DNA of 64,000 nt, taken from Scilla litardierei. Lineage: Eukaryota > Streptophyta > Magnoliopsida > Asparagales > Asparagaceae. The translations under genes and the position numbers were made by a program. Position 1 is the first letter of the stretch, and the number at the start of each line of letters is the position of its first letter. This document shows positions 35,501-47,407 of this stretch, piece by piece. The notes under the pieces were generated by a model. It did not search any database. It was not told where the DNA came from and saw only the letters and a program-made list of their open reading frames with translations. Location: positions 198,465,440 to 198,529,439 of the forward strand of contig CM061141.1 of the NCBI GenBank assembly GCA_030789695.1. Direction: 5' to 3'.

Positions 35501-35865
35501 CGAACTGCTACCACGACTGAACTCAAAAGCTGGATGTCCGGGAATCTCGAACACCACCTTCTTCCTCCGACAGTCGATCGTAGCATAGAAGCTCGCTAGC
35601 TAATCCATCCCAAGAACCGCATCATAGTTGATGATGTCGTGGACAATGAAATCAGCGAAAAGCTCATGTCCACAGACCACCAACGAGCAAGAATTGCAAC
35701 CACGATGCACCGAGACCACGCCATTCCCTGTAACGATATTCCAACTCTTTGGAAGACGGGACGTCGACAAGGAATGCCTCTCCACGAAGCTCCGAGAAAT
35801 AATGCACATCGATGCACCAGAGTCAAAGAGGACTCGTGCAGGAAATGTGCACACCAACACCAAAC
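32543..35865 (-). pseudogene. pol: E2 pol (PR-RT-RH-INT-chromodomain) with one TAG
   Basis: Exon 2 follows the candidate intron. Protease (FDSGASMCIIS) comes first. A single TAG at 35600-35602 stands where E1 has a Trp codon (motif GMDW). A 1004-residue open stretch follows: RT about residues 85-260 with FIDDIL near 230, RNase H with FCDASG near 377, integrase with the CLVC zinc motif near 625, an acidic triad in DFVTGLP, SDRD and QSERT (about 658-755), a GPF segment, and a chromodomain-like C-terminus (about 960-1004). It performs reverse transcription and integration of the element. One stop is the only visible defect. Confidence 0.9.
35600..35602 (-). other. Single premature TAG in E2 pol
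   Basis: A Trp codon in E1 is TAG in E2, just after the protease core. It separates PR from RT. It is either a recent inactivating mutation (G to A) or, less likely, a suppressible stop. Confidence 0.85.
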
Positions 35866-35978
35866 CTAATAAGCAATTAACAATCAATCCCTATTCTAGC
35901 AAACAAGCATGTTCAAGCAATCAACACAATCTAACAATCAAAACCAGCTAGGAAAATAACAGCTAGATTGAGGATTAC
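35866..35978 (-). other. Candidate 113-bp gag-pol intron in E2
   Basis: In minus sense the borders are GCAG|GTAATC and TTATTAG|GTTTGG. Its length and phase are the same as at 23518-23630 in E1. Removal joins gag to the protease leader in frame (Ala-Gly-Leu-Val-Leu-Val). Confidence 0.6.
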
Positions 35979-37110
35979 CTGCGATAACCTCATCCACAGC
36001 CTCGTTCTCCACAGCGGTCATCAAAAAAGCCTGCCTCCTCGGCGGAACAGCCTGCTGAAAAGCCTGCCTCTGCGGAACAAGAGCTGCTCCACGTCCAGCA
36101 GGAACAGACGCTCGCTGCTGCAACGGCTGTGCTGCAACAGGTGCCCTCCGCAGCTGACCTGCATGCCGACAATCCTTCGCGACATGGGAAGCATCACCAC
36201 AAACCAGACACTGGCCCAAAAACTTCCGACACTGATCCTTGACATGGCCAGGCTTGCCGCAGAAATGGCAAAGCTTCAGAATAGGCCCTCCTGGCCTCTT
36301 AAACTGAGCAGACTGATTAGGCCTGAATCCAGGTCTAACCACAGCTCTCGCCTGTTCCACAGGCCTCTTCCCAGCACCAACAACAGATCCCCTCCTCTGG
36401 TTCACGAGCAGCTCCTGCCTCTTGGCAGCGACCAGAACCTTCTGATATGACTCCCGGTCAGAGGAGGTCACAAAACTCTGGAGCTCCGAAGCAAGCCCCT
36501 GCAGGAACCTCTGAGCCTTCTCCTCAGCGTCCTGCACCATCTTTGGTGCAAACCGACTCAGGCTCATGAACTCCTGGTGATACATGTCCACCGACGAGTT
36601 CCCCTGCTTCAAATCAATAAAACGCTGCAGCATCTCCTCCCTGGCAGCCTTCGGGAAGAACTCACCCTCAAATCTGGTTTTGAAGGTAACCCAAGCTATC
36701 GGCTCCACCAACAACTTCTCTTCGGCATCCCACCAATTCCTGGCGTTATCCTTGAGCTGCCTCTTCGCCAAATCCACCCATCCAGCCGGGGCGATCTTGG
36801 CCATCTTCAGATTGTCCTCGATGTTCCGAATCCACTCATCGGCAGCCAGAGGACCCTCAGAACCATCAAAATACGCGGGACCCAGCTCCCGAAATTGCTT
36901 CGCTCCTGGCTCAGAGCGAGGGGCATCCGGAAGAGCCCGGGCAGCTCGAGCAAGTGGAGCATTCTGGACCTGCAGAAGCACGCCCTGCTGCACTTGCATC
37001 ATCTGCATCATCATCCGCATCATCTCACCGCTGGTGGGTTCCCGCTCAGGCTCCTCATCATGAGGGAGAGCACCACTACCACCACCACGGGTGAAACGCC
37101 TTCCTGCCAT
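35938..37110 (-). CDS. gag: E2 Gag, intact
   Basis: This open frame of 390 codons starts MAGRRFTRGGG. A Met/Gln-rich coiled segment lies at about residues 30-50 and the capsid core at about 75-230. Two CCHC knuckles (CHFCGKPGHVKDQC, CLVCGDASHVAKDC) lie around residues 285-325, followed by a basic Gln/Arg-rich tail. It forms the virus-like particle and binds genomic RNA. If the candidate intron is spliced, the gag exon ends at 35979 and a Gag-Pol fusion results. Unspliced RNA would give this Gag alone, which would neatly set the Gag to Gag-Pol ratio. Confidence 0.9.
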   Translation of the reverse strand: MAGRRFTRGGGSGALPHDEEPEREPTSGEMMRMMMQMMQVQQGVLLQVQNAPLARAARALPDAPRSEPGAKQFRELGPAYFDGSEGPLAADEWIRNIEDNLKMAKIAPAGWVDLAKRQLKDNARNWWDAEEKLLVEPIAWVTFKTRFEGEFFPKAAREEMLQRFIDLKQGNSSVDMYHQEFMSLSRFAPKMVQDAEEKAQRFLQGLASELQSFVTSSDRESYQKVLVAAKRQELLVNQRRGSVVGAGKRPVEQARAVVRPGFRPNQSAQFKRPGGPILKLCHFCGKPGHVKDQCRKFLGQCLVCGDASHVAKDCRHAGQLRRAPVAAQPLQQRASVPAGRGAALVPQRQAFQQAVPPRRQAFLMTAVENEAVDEVIAGNPQSSCYFPSWF

Positions 37111-37254
37111 CTAATGACACAGAGAACGAATCGGATTAGACTCATAGCTTATGACATCGGACGTCGAACTTAATTTGTTGGACATTCTAATATTATTATC
37201 GTCATTCCAAACATCACAGTTACAGAAGGACCTGCATGGGCCACCACTAAAACC

Positions 37255-39841
37255 TGTCACGACCCGCTTCCCTAAAATGGAGGCGAGTACGTGAAAAGGT
37301 CCGCACGAGAGTGGAGCTGTGAAGCCCCAAACCCGATAAGCGTCCACAATACATAAACAGGTCCCTGTAACCACAACAGAATAACAATAATAACACAAGT
37401 AGAGACTGAAATAAAATTCCACATCTCACAAATTGTCCAACATCAACAAAAGTCCAACATCCAGAAAAGCCACCAGGCTAGAAGAAAAGAGTCTAAGGGC
37501 CCAGAACAAGGCCAACAAAAGAAACGACACAACAAAGATATAGGTGCCACGCACCGAATACAAAACGACTGTTTAACAAAAGTAAAACACAACGAAGACA
37601 CTAGGACTGGTCCCCAGTGTCCACGTACACCCCGTCAAACACAAGCTCGGGCTCGGCGTCAGCAAACACCTCGTCCTCAACGAGGTACTCGGGCTCAGGA
37701 TCTAACATGTGTCACCCAAAAGAGTAAAGGGGCACATGTCAGCAAGTCTAAAAGACTTGGGCAAGGAAACTGAAAGTAAGGCAACTAGTAACCTAGCAGT
37801 TTAGTATGCATGACATGGCAGTTATAACATGAGTGCACAATTTAAACATGGCAAGACAATTTGTACAAGGGGTCAATCATCGGGACAAGACAAGACAAGG
37901 CATGACAAGAGTAGCCACACTACTATCAATCTCAGTCAATTCACATGGTTGTAGTGTTTACGCCCTTCGCTGAATGGCTAGCATGTCAGACCGATCGGCA
38001 CTAAACACAAATCACATTACACGGTTGTTTTGTAGATGTTTACGCCCTTCGCTGAATGGCATAGCATTTCAGTCCGATCGGCACTAAACACTACCCCACC
38101 CCAAAGAGTTTACGCCTTACAACTGCAGTTGTTGATCAAACAGACTCCCAGTTGAATGGCCGCTTAACCCTCACCCCCTATACCCACACGTAATGGAGCC
38201 TAGGGTCCCTGCACATTGAGCTCAGCTAGTGAGCCTAGGGTTGCCCCGCACATGAGCTCGCATTCTCAGTTCACAATTCGATATATCGAGCGTTGGGGTT
38301 AGCAACTCATTATGCTCGCTTCTGGTCACGAGCCAGGAAACACACAATTCGGGCATTGGCTATCAACCAACACATGGCCCGCTTCTGGAACACGAGCCAG
38401 GAACACAAGCAATGTAGCGAAGCTACGCAATCACTGAAATGCATGGAGGATGCAATGACATGACAATTAAATTGTGTACCGATAATGGAAAGTAAACGTG
38501 ACATGATAATTGTGCAACATGCTAAATGTGTTGGAACTAGCTTCGTTGTCAAGTTAGTTCCCCGATTTGCGCCTAGGCGAGTATCATTTCGTCGCCTAGC
38601 CTCTTTTACGCCTACAACAAGCAAATGGCCTAAAACATGGCCTAAACCCTAAGTGGCAAGTTTCACTTGCCTAGCACCGGGGATGACGACCACTTCGTCA
38701 CACGGACGCTATCTACGGGGGAAATCGCTGTTTTGGGAGACAATCAACAAACAACATAAAATTAATTAGGGTTTCACCAAAAATATGAATAAGTTATGAA
38801 AACAACGGTAGATCGATTTCTTACCGAGAGGAGGCGGAAGAAACACTCCGGGGAACCCTAGGATCAAATCTGGAAGAGATTGGGGAAGTTTGGGGAATTA
38901 GGGTTCTTGGGTGATTTTGGGGATTTGATGGATTTTGGGTGAGATTTGAGGAAGATGAGGGATCAATGGAGTGAATGGATGGGTTGGATGATGGATTTAG
39001 GGCTTGGAATGAAGAAATGGAGCTTGGAGGAAGATGGGGGATCAATGGGGGGATCTTAGGGTTTAGGGTCGAGTTGGGGGAGAAGAAAACGTTTGGGTTG
39101 GGTATTTATATGCTAGGCTGGCGGCTAGGGCAAAACTAGGGTTTACAACACTAGTTAGTCGGTCAAAGAGCAACCACTGACCGACTAGTTTGACAACTAG
39201 TCGGTCGGGTCGACCAACGCAGACCGACTAAGTGTAAACAGTAGCTACAGGTGAAATTAGGATCTAGAATTAGTCGGTCCATGAACAAGTACTGACCGAC
39301 TAGTTTAGCATCTAGTCGGTCGATGAACGTTCTTAGACCGACTAAGAGTAAACAGTAACTGATACCAAAAATAAGATGATGAGTTAGTCGGTTCAAGAAG
39401 CATTGACGACCGACTAGTTTGCAACCTAGTCGGTCAACCAACGTTCTTAGACCGACTAACGATAAACAGTAGCTTCAAGGAAATTTAGAAAGCTAACTAG
39501 TCGGTCCAAGAAGGATTTCCGACCGACTGGATCGTCATCTAGTCGGTCGGTGGCCCTTCTTACACCGGCTAATGAGAACCAAAAGTTCCGATACGGAGCG
39601 CGGGGCCCCGGTATCGATTCCTAAGACTTCTAGGCTTGATCTAACAGTTAGATATGACCGTTATGAAGCCCGTCACGAATGACATACTTCGAAATCGACA
39701 ATCCTAAGGAAGAAACGAGATAATACGACGAATTGATCGAAAATGAAATCTACGGAGACGAAAACCACACAAGAGGAGAAAATCCACCAAAACACATATT
39801 ATATTATATTAAATCCAGATATATGAAAAGCAGTCGTTACA
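37255..39841 (-). mobile_element. E2 5' LTR
   Basis: This 2587 bp LTR is nearly identical to 29911-32496. It carries the leader intron (38728-38824), the minus-sense TATAAATA box (39103-39110) and the GACCGACTA repeats (39155-39553). Confidence 0.93.
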
Positions 39842-42835
39842 TGCTTAAAGCAAGAAGGAGGTATTTTTTTTCTTTTTTCTCTCCTCCTTGATTTAAGCAC
39901 ATTACGCGTCTGTGTGATAACATCCTGCAGGTTCTTGCATGCGACTCAAACAACACAGATAAATCTTGTTACAATCTTAATGTCTCAAAAATGAATACAA
40001 CAAAAGGGATGTAAAAGAGAGGGGGTCATATAGCCCATACATGTTTTGGGAGATACAACAAGTACAAAGATATTGCAAAGGTACGAAGCTTCTCAGCGGG
40101 AAAGCTCAGCGGCAAGGCGCTCCTGGTCAACATGCTTAGTCTCTAAGCAACTCCTCTGCAAACCTGTCTAATACCTGACGTATATTTCACAAGACAAGAA
40201 ATATACGTCAGCGAAGGTCGCTCGGCAAGATTTAAAGCATTAAGTATAAAAGACCCTCGGCAAGGTTTTCAAAATAATTTTTATGATTTCAATAATTTAA
40301 ACATAACAGCGTAAGAAGCAATGAGCATGACAAGAGTGGTGTACAAAGTAATGAACATGACAAGTGTAATGTGTACAGAAATGAGCATGGCAGGTGTATG
40401 TGTGTACAACAATAAGCATGGCAAGAGTGATGTGTACAACAAATAACATAGCGAGTGTAATGTGTACGGCAGTTATCATGGCAATTGTGTGTGTACAGCA
40501 GTAAACATGGCAAGTGTGTGTGTTTATCAAATAACATGACAGTTCTAAGCAAGTTGAAATAAAGTAATGACTTGGCAATTTGTAATTTCACGTCCGTGTT
40601 TCTATTCACTCCTAGGGTTCCCGCCTTTAAGACGTGATGAGTAAGTCATTCTACACGCGGGGGTATAATCGCGATTGATACTAGCCCACCGTATAGGTGG
40701 TGCTCTTGAAGACATGACCCCTACATACGCTTAGTAGCCGTTCAATCCTAACCCCACCCAAAAGTTTTCCGGAACACGAGCCGGCCTAGTCGTATTACGA
40801 GCACGAAGTTGTCAACTCACATGACATCACGATTTCACTATTTCGCCTCTTGGGCGCACGAATTCATAATTTCACGATTTCACGTATTCCATCATTATAC
40901 ATTCCAACAATAACCATTCAATCAAAAGTGTGCAAGCATGATGTGTAACATGACATGAATCAAAACAAAGCATTTCTTGATATAGCGGTTAAATGTAACG
41001 ATATTTAAAAAAGTTATAAAATGCACACTTGCATATCAGAATGACTCAGGTCAAAGAAATTAAAAACAACGGTTTCAAGATTTGTAAAAGGTGCACTTTC
41101 CTGATTTGACGATTTGGGTGCTCAGGTAATCACGATGGAAGGCGTTTTATATCTGCGTCGTTAGGTCCATAACATCAAGTTAGAAGTTATTAACTCAACT
41201 AGATTTATTATTAGGTCTAACTTCTTAACGATGTTTTTTTTCCTAGAACCACTATTATTATCTTTTTATAACATCTCATACATTAAGCTAATATATAAAT
41301 GTATTCTTACTACTCTTATATATGTAAGCATATAATTTATATAACCTGCTGAGATACTATAAACATCTGTTAGCTAACATAATAAATTGTTTAATGAAAC
41401 AGAAGGCTTCAGAATTATATGTAGTACTGCGCATGCATATGACAATACATATTTGAGACACTTGATCATAAAAATTATATATATAACTTGTATATAAATA
41501 GTTTTGACAGTACCCCTATGAGTTGTCTTAACAAAGATATATACCTGACACTGTTCAAGTATTGAACCCACATGTGATAAGGTACAATAATTAACTGTCA
41601 TAGTAATATAATAGCTAAGTGTACTAACATACAAATTTTATATAATAAAACCCACTTACAGATGTTTTCATTGTGTTGGTTCGCGTGGCAAGCAGGTGTG
41701 GCAGCGGCGGCGACGTGATCTGTGAGGCGTGGCGTAGATGGAGTAGGGGTGCGGCGGATCCGTCTAGCGGTGATCTCTCAGGCGGCTACCAGATTCGAAC
41801 GTGCGTCGATGTTGAAGAGGGGAGGAAAATCGTTGCCGGCGGATGACTGAGCGGCACTCGGGGTTTCGTGCGGCCTGAACGGGGAGAGGAGCGGCGGTTT
41901 GTAATGCGAGGTCGCCGATGAGGGGGGGGGGGGTCGGACTGGGTGGCGGATGTTAGTGGCGAGGGACGGCGGGGGATGAGATCACCGACGAGTCCCTTGT
42001 TGTGTTGGGAAAGAGGAAACATGGGGGAGGGGCTCGAGTGGGTGGTGGCTGGGCTGGCTGAAGGAGGAAGGGCGGCGGCCCGAGGAGACTGAGGTCGGAG
42101 CTTGGGGTGTTAGCGGGGAAATGTGATGTCGGGAAGTTGATCGGAGGGAAGGAGGATGAAGGGTTGGCGTTGGGGGGTGTTTGCTGACGGGTGAGAGGTC
42201 GGGGCAACTCGAGGGTAGCAGCCTGGGAGCTTGTCGAGTAGGGGAGGTCGGCGATGAGAGGTGATCGCCAAGGCCGTCGTAAGAAGGAGCGGTGGCTTCA
42301 GAGCGGTGAGGAGATGGGCGGTGGCTGAGCGGCAAAGAAACGCCCTGAGTGTGTGTTTTTTTTAAAGAACAGGAAAGGGAGCGACGTGCGACAGTTACGG
42401 GCTGATGGGGAGACGTGGCCGCTTGCACAGGGAAGAACGTGAAGTGAGGGGGGGTTGTTATGATAAGAAAAACAAATAGGTTTAATAATTGACCTCAAAT
42501 GAGTTTGATTTATTTGTTTACAGATTTTGAAATGATAACAGTATTCTTAACAAATAAATATTATTAAGGGGGAAATAATATATGTTTATTATTATTAGGT
42601 TGGTACGTTTAAACCAAGTAAGTATACAAAGATTCCCCCCTTTTAACCGTTAGATGATTATTATAGTTAGATGTTTAAAAAATCTCAGTTAGGATTTGAT
42701 TTGGAGTATTAATATAAGACTCATTAAGATATCATGCGATCATGATAAACATTTTAGTTAAGACATTTAGAAATATTAGGATTTAGAACCAATCAACTTA
42801 AGATTAGATCGGGGGATCGGCTTGGTTATGATTTG

Positions 42836-42868
<33 letters not shown>

Positions 42869-44379
42869 TATATATATATATATATATTAATAAAAACCAG
42901 TTTGATAAATCAATTTGCACGTTGAAAGCTCCAACATTGAAAACCCTTTCCTCTTTCTTTTTTTTATAATATATATAAGGCTGGCTTCTGTGAGTTCAAA
43001 TGCTTTCATTTGAAACTTTTAATATATGATAATATATATAATATTCATATATATATATAGTAAGCTAATATCGGATTATTACGAATCTGTGCCCCGACAT
43101 CCAAAAATTAGAAAGAAGATACTGGGGCGATCGCGCCTCCGGGAGGATCGTGGATATGGGGTCTGGTCAAGCGTCAGAGCTGTGGAAACTTATTGTTAAA
43201 GTAATTTAGATTTGATAAGCTAAGATGATTAGATATTATATTTATTCAAATTATCATCTATTTAAGATATTTAGCTATGGTAATATGAGATCTTGGTCGA
43301 GATATTTGATCTGTTTAGTCAAGATTTAGACATGTTTCGGATGGTCCGTCAAGTTACTTGGATTAAGATTTGTTTTATGAAATTGATTTGGGATAAATAA
43401 ATCCAGTTTCATAACATTGAGTAACATTAATTCAGTCAAGATATCCTGATTAGGAAGATCAACTCTGCAAGATTTGCTTCGGAGGGTCGGCCTAACCGGG
43501 AATTGGTTAGGAGAGATCGATTTGATTAAGACCTAGGATTTACTACGTTCACGGTCTGATTTAGAAAATTGGTGTAGTTAAGATTAGCTACAATTGGGAG
43601 GATCCGACAAGATGTTTAGATCGGGATCAGATTGGATGATCGATTCGGTTAAAGTATTTCTCTTGATTGGTAAGATCCGTTTGGCTAGGACAATTAGACG
43701 ATCACGATATTAAAGTTATTAGGATTTGGTCTGTTAGGATTTCATTCGTATAAAAGATACGATTTGTTAAGATATTAGGAGTGAGTTTAAGATTTAGTAA
43801 GATCATTTAAGATTCGATCGCTCTTGATTTGGAAATCGATCCGGTTAAGATCAACATCGATAAGATGTTTAGATTTGGCTTGAATGATTTGTCAAGATAT
43901 TTGATTTTGGAAAATTGAGTTGATTAACCCGATTAAGATTGGGTTGGGGGAGTTCGATGTGATCAACTTATTATTACGATATAGAGTTGGTACATATTGT
44001 TCCGTAAGATATTTAGAGTTAAGATTTGGAGATCAGATAGGATCAATTGTTAGGATTCGTTAGGTCATTTGATCGATTTATGAAACGTATTAAGATTCGG
44101 ATTAGAAAATCGATATACGTTAAGACATTTAGATCTGGTAGCTAGTTTTGATTAAGATGAGATTTGAGGAATCATCTGATCAGGATAATCGGATTATTAT
44201 GATCCCACCTTTACAATCAACATCAACCAACTTAAAGGAGATATTATCGCGGTCGCTAAGTTGCGTTCTCAAACTATGAAAATAATAATACCAAATAAAC
44301 ACGTACACTAATACTCAAATAAATCACTATACTAATCGAATACATACGAGATACGTATATACGGAAACAGGCCGTTACA
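39842..44379 (-). mobile_element. E3 5' LTR, main part right of E2
   Basis: It resumes with the second TGCTT copy and is colinear with 6150-10708: TGACGT hairpin (40175-40211), tandem repeats (40310-40550), GC-rich block with GTAAGT donor (41664-42440), interrupted TA repeat (42835-42889) and TAAGAT-rich U3. It ends GGCCGTTACA, then ACGAC. Differences from the other copy are about 2% by eye. Confidence 0.9.
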
Positions 44380-45320
44380 ACGACGGACCACCGTCCGCGT
44401 GCCCACGGTGGGCAAATGCGGGGCGACGGCCCTTGCGGTGGGGCAAAACCCCACCGCCGCATGGCCCGAATCGACGACGGACCGCCGGTCGCGTGCCGGC
44501 AGTGGGAAAATGCGGGGCCATGGCCCGTGCGGTGGGGCAAAATCCCTTCGCCGCATGTCCCGAATCGACGACGGACCGTCGGGCACGTGCCGACGGTGGG
44601 GAAATGCGGGGCTACGGCCCGTGCGGTGGGGCAAAATTCCGCCGCCGCATCGACCGAATCGACGACGGACGACCGCATGTACCGAATCGACGACGGACCT
44701 CCGTCCGCATGCTGACGGCGGGAAATGCGGGGCTACGGCCCGCGTGGTGGGGCAAAATCCCACCGGCGCATGGCCCGAATCGACGACGGACCGCCGTCCG
44801 CGGGCCGACGGTGGGAAAATGCGGGGCCACGGCCCGTGCGGTAGGGAAAAATCCCTCCGCCGCATGGCCCGAAGCGACGACGGACCGCCGGGCACGTGCC
44901 TACGGTGGGGAAATGCGGGGCAACGGCCCGTGCGGTTGGGCAAAACCCCACCGCCGCATGGCCCGAATCGACGACGGACTGCCGTCCACGTGCCGACGGA
45001 GGGGAAATGCGGGGCTACGGCCCGTGCGGTGGGGGAAAATCCCATCGGCGCATGGCCCGAATCGACGACGGACCGCCGTCCGCGTGCCCACGGTGGGCAA
45101 ATGCGGGGCGACGGCCCGTGCCGTGGGGGCAAAATCACTCTACCGCATGGCCCGAATCGACGACGGACCGCCGGTCGCGTGCCGGCCGTGGGAAAATGCG
45201 GGGCCACGGCCCGTGCGGTGGGGCAAAATCCCTCCGCCGCATGTCCCGAATCGACGACGGACCGCCGGGCACGTGCCGACGGTGGGGAAATGCGGGGCTA
45301 CGGCCCGTGAGGTGGGGCAA
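44380..45320. repeat. GC-rich 94-bp tandem array, middle piece
   Basis: It begins with ACGAC, the right E3 target duplication, and continues the array broken at 6092. The unit order parallels 55611-56578. It ends with CAA (45318-45320), the CACTA target duplication. All frames are long open because the unit lacks stops; none is a gene. Confidence 0.9.
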
Positions 45321-45339
45321 CATTACTACAAAAAGGACC
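45321..45339 (+). repeat. Left terminal inverted repeat of CACTA element
   Basis: It differs from the right terminus at the third base (T for C) and one other position. The T changes the usual CACTA start, which might impair excision. Confidence 0.85.
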
Positions 45340-45665
45340 TTTAATAGCACACCTTTAATAGCGCTTGCCAATTATAAGCGCTGTTAATTATAGGCACATA
45401 TAATAGACAGCGCTTCTTTTTGGAAGCGTTGTTAAAGGTCGGAGAATAGACATCGCTTCTTTCTGCAAGCGCTGTTAAAGGTCGGACAATAGATAGCGCT
45501 TCTTTCTGCAAGCGCTGTTTATTAGAAGCACACATAATAGACAGCGCTTCTTTTTGAAAGCGCTGTTAAAGGTCAGATAATAGACATCGCTTCTTTTTAC
45601 AAGCGCTATTATAGGTTTGACAATAGACAGCGTTTGTCTTTTTGCAAGCGCTGTTATAGACCAAA
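45340..45665. repeat. Left subterminal repeats
   Basis: About six units of 50-60 bp, roughly ATAGACAGCGCTTCTTTTT...AAGCGCTGTTAAAGGTC, each contain facing AGCGCT cores. In En/Spm elements such motifs bind the TNPA-type protein. Confidence 0.8.
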
Positions 45666-45689
45666 GAGGTCAAAAAATTTCGCAAGTGG

Positions 45690-46381
45690 GGCTTCCAAAT
45701 GTTTCCCCCCGTCGTTTTTCGTTCGCCCCCTTATCCCCATACCCTAGCTTCTCCGCTTCTCCTGTTCTGATTCCCAACCACGATCGACGACTGAGCTCCC
45801 CTCTCGTCGATTGAGCTCCATCGATCGATAGCCTCCGACCAAGTTGACCTCGGTGATGACCCATCGAGCCAACATTGGCATGGAGATCGATCCCATCATC
45901 CTCCGATCAAAGCTGAGCAGGGATGTCGACCATCCAACCTTCCTCTGGCCATTCACTCAGGGGGACCCCAGATCCGTCGATGTTCGAGACTGCCGAGACC
46001 GCTGCACTTAAGATCCAACGATGATTAAGCTAGTCTATCAACCTATCGGTGCCCTAGATCCGTCGACGTTCGAGCTCGCTGAACCAACAATGGCCAGCAA
46101 GGCGTCATCTGACCTTGATCGAAGCTTCATCCGAGGAAGCTTCGTCCAAATTGCCAGGGAGGTGCGGCGACCGGAGTTTCTCCTAAGCCCGATCGGCGAC
46201 GGGGCCATCCCCAAGTCCGATCCGAGCACCTGAGAGTCATACGAGCTTTGTCGCACCTCCCCGAAGATCGAACGGCAATTGGAGCTTCTCCCAAGCTCGA
46301 TCGACGACGAGGCCATCCCCAAGTCCGATCCAAGCACCTGTTCCATCTGCTTGGCTTTGTTATATGAGCTCTCCATCTTTG
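45690..46381 (+). other. Exon-like GC-rich segment ending in a splice donor
   Basis: It begins as a C/T-rich leader-like sequence and ends TTTG|GTAAGA at 46381/46382. Inside is a roughly 107 bp tandem duplication (units starting near 46172 and 46279, both containing CCATCCCCAAGTCCGATC). I recognise no protein. It may be the first exon of a captured gene and so the start of a chimeric transcript. Confidence 0.4.
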
Positions 46382-46685
46382 GTAAGACTATCAGCTTTTC
46401 CTATGAAAAGTTCCTAGGATATCTTAAAATCTTAATTTGTGATTGCCAGGCTTGAAATTAGCTTGTTATCGAGTATGCATATGCAATCCACAAGTTTAAG
46501 GTCATATTTGCTGATTGCAAGCTACAGATTCGCTAGAAAGAAATCTAAGCCGAAACACAATGTTGTTTCAATTCACAAATATATATCTTTACCAAGAAAT
46601 CGCAGGAAGGTCAGCATACACACACACAAACCCCCTGCTGGCGTTGGGTAGGGCCTAACTTTCAAGTCGATGTGAATGTTTGCAG

Positions 46686-46910
46686 CAAAGAGAGGCCAGG
46701 ACAGTACTAGAGCCACTATGCATTCATAATGCCAGGGCTATGCCGATATGTATCAGGCATCAATGTGTTCAATCCAAAATTCAACATAGCTCCTCCGGGA
46801 GTCGATCAGTCCGTGTATTTCCCTTACACGCAGAAGCAGAAGAGACTGACTCAATTTCACGAGGCCATCGATGAGCTGCTCTATAGTAAATACGATAACA
46901 CCGAGCATAT
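46686..46910 (+). pseudogene. Captured sucrose synthase exon fragment
   Basis: The exon is bounded by TTTGCAG and GTAAGT. Its translation resembles the glycosyltransferase part of sucrose synthase: KERPGQY, a stop, SHYAF, then [33 protein letters not shown] and a final ELLYSK. The [13 protein letters not shown] form resembles the SUS5/6/7 group as I recall it. A TAG replaces the expected Glu after GQY. A short continuation (SYLAD-like) near 46993-47010 follows an intron. The complete enzyme has about 800 residues, so this is one exon and non-functional as an enzyme. Confidence 0.85.
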
Positions 46911-47407
46911 GTAAGTTGAACATTTTGTCTCCATCAGATCGCATATTTGTAGCATAATTCCTGTTGAATTTGAACATGAATGAATGGTACAGGAGTTACC
47001 TTGCGGATGTGTATCACACATGCCAAATATACTTACCAAATTAAATCTACATCAATAATAATGATAGCTGAAGATTTGACAGATTAGATTATTTTTGAAA
47101 ACATTGGTTTCATGGGGGATCTAATTTCAGGAAAGATCCCAAAAGAACGGACACTGCAAGCAAGGAGCATCGTGTAAGCATATCCATTCATAATCAGATG
47201 TGGAGGTACCAGATGCATTTTTGTTTTTGTGGTGTACAATATATTTCTTATTTTCCAATGGAACACGCTAAAATTGTATGTATGCATGATGGCTGTATTG
47301 TCATCTCGTGTGGACATTTGTGCAGTTAGAATGAAATATACACAGCCTTGAGGATTTCTTTGAAACGATATCTTAAGTTTTGTGGAGCTTCTGATGTGTT
47401 TAGGATT

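Larger units (their letters stand above)
29911..39841 (-). mobile_element. Ty3/Gypsy element E2, nearly intact
   Basis: It is flanked by TGCTT (29906-29910 and 39842-39846). The 3' LTR is 29911-32496, the internal domain 32497-37254 and the 5' LTR 37255-39841. Gag is open and pol has a single nonsense codon. The LTRs differ at about 11 sites in 2.59 kb by eye (about 0.4%), so it is the youngest element here. It belongs to the same family as E1 but lies in the opposite orientation, and it inserted into a hairpin near the end of the E3 LTR. Confidence 0.94.
6093..44379 (-). mobile_element. Giant-LTR non-autonomous Gypsy-related element E3, containing nested insertions
   Basis: The element is bounded by ACGAC target duplications. 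Its LTRs lie at 6093-10708 and at 29849-44379 (interrupted by E2). Without the nested E1 and E2 elements the internal domain is only 10709-10794 plus 29464-29848, about 470 bp, against LTRs of about 4.6 kb. It has no coding capacity. The LTR ends (TGTAACG...CGTGACA in minus sense), the polypurine tract region and the roughly 20 bases following the 5' LTR match E1 and E2. I infer that it is mobilised in trans by that family. LTR divergence by eye is near 2%, the oldest in the nest. Confidence 0.88.

Noticed and set aside
33653..35599. Antisense ORFs of up to 388 codons opposite E2 pol
   Set aside because: Shadow frames of a real coding strand with clear RT and integrase motifs; no domain on the antisense strand.
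44332..45387. ORFs of about 300 codons on both strands
   Set aside because: Same tandem-array artefact in the middle piece.
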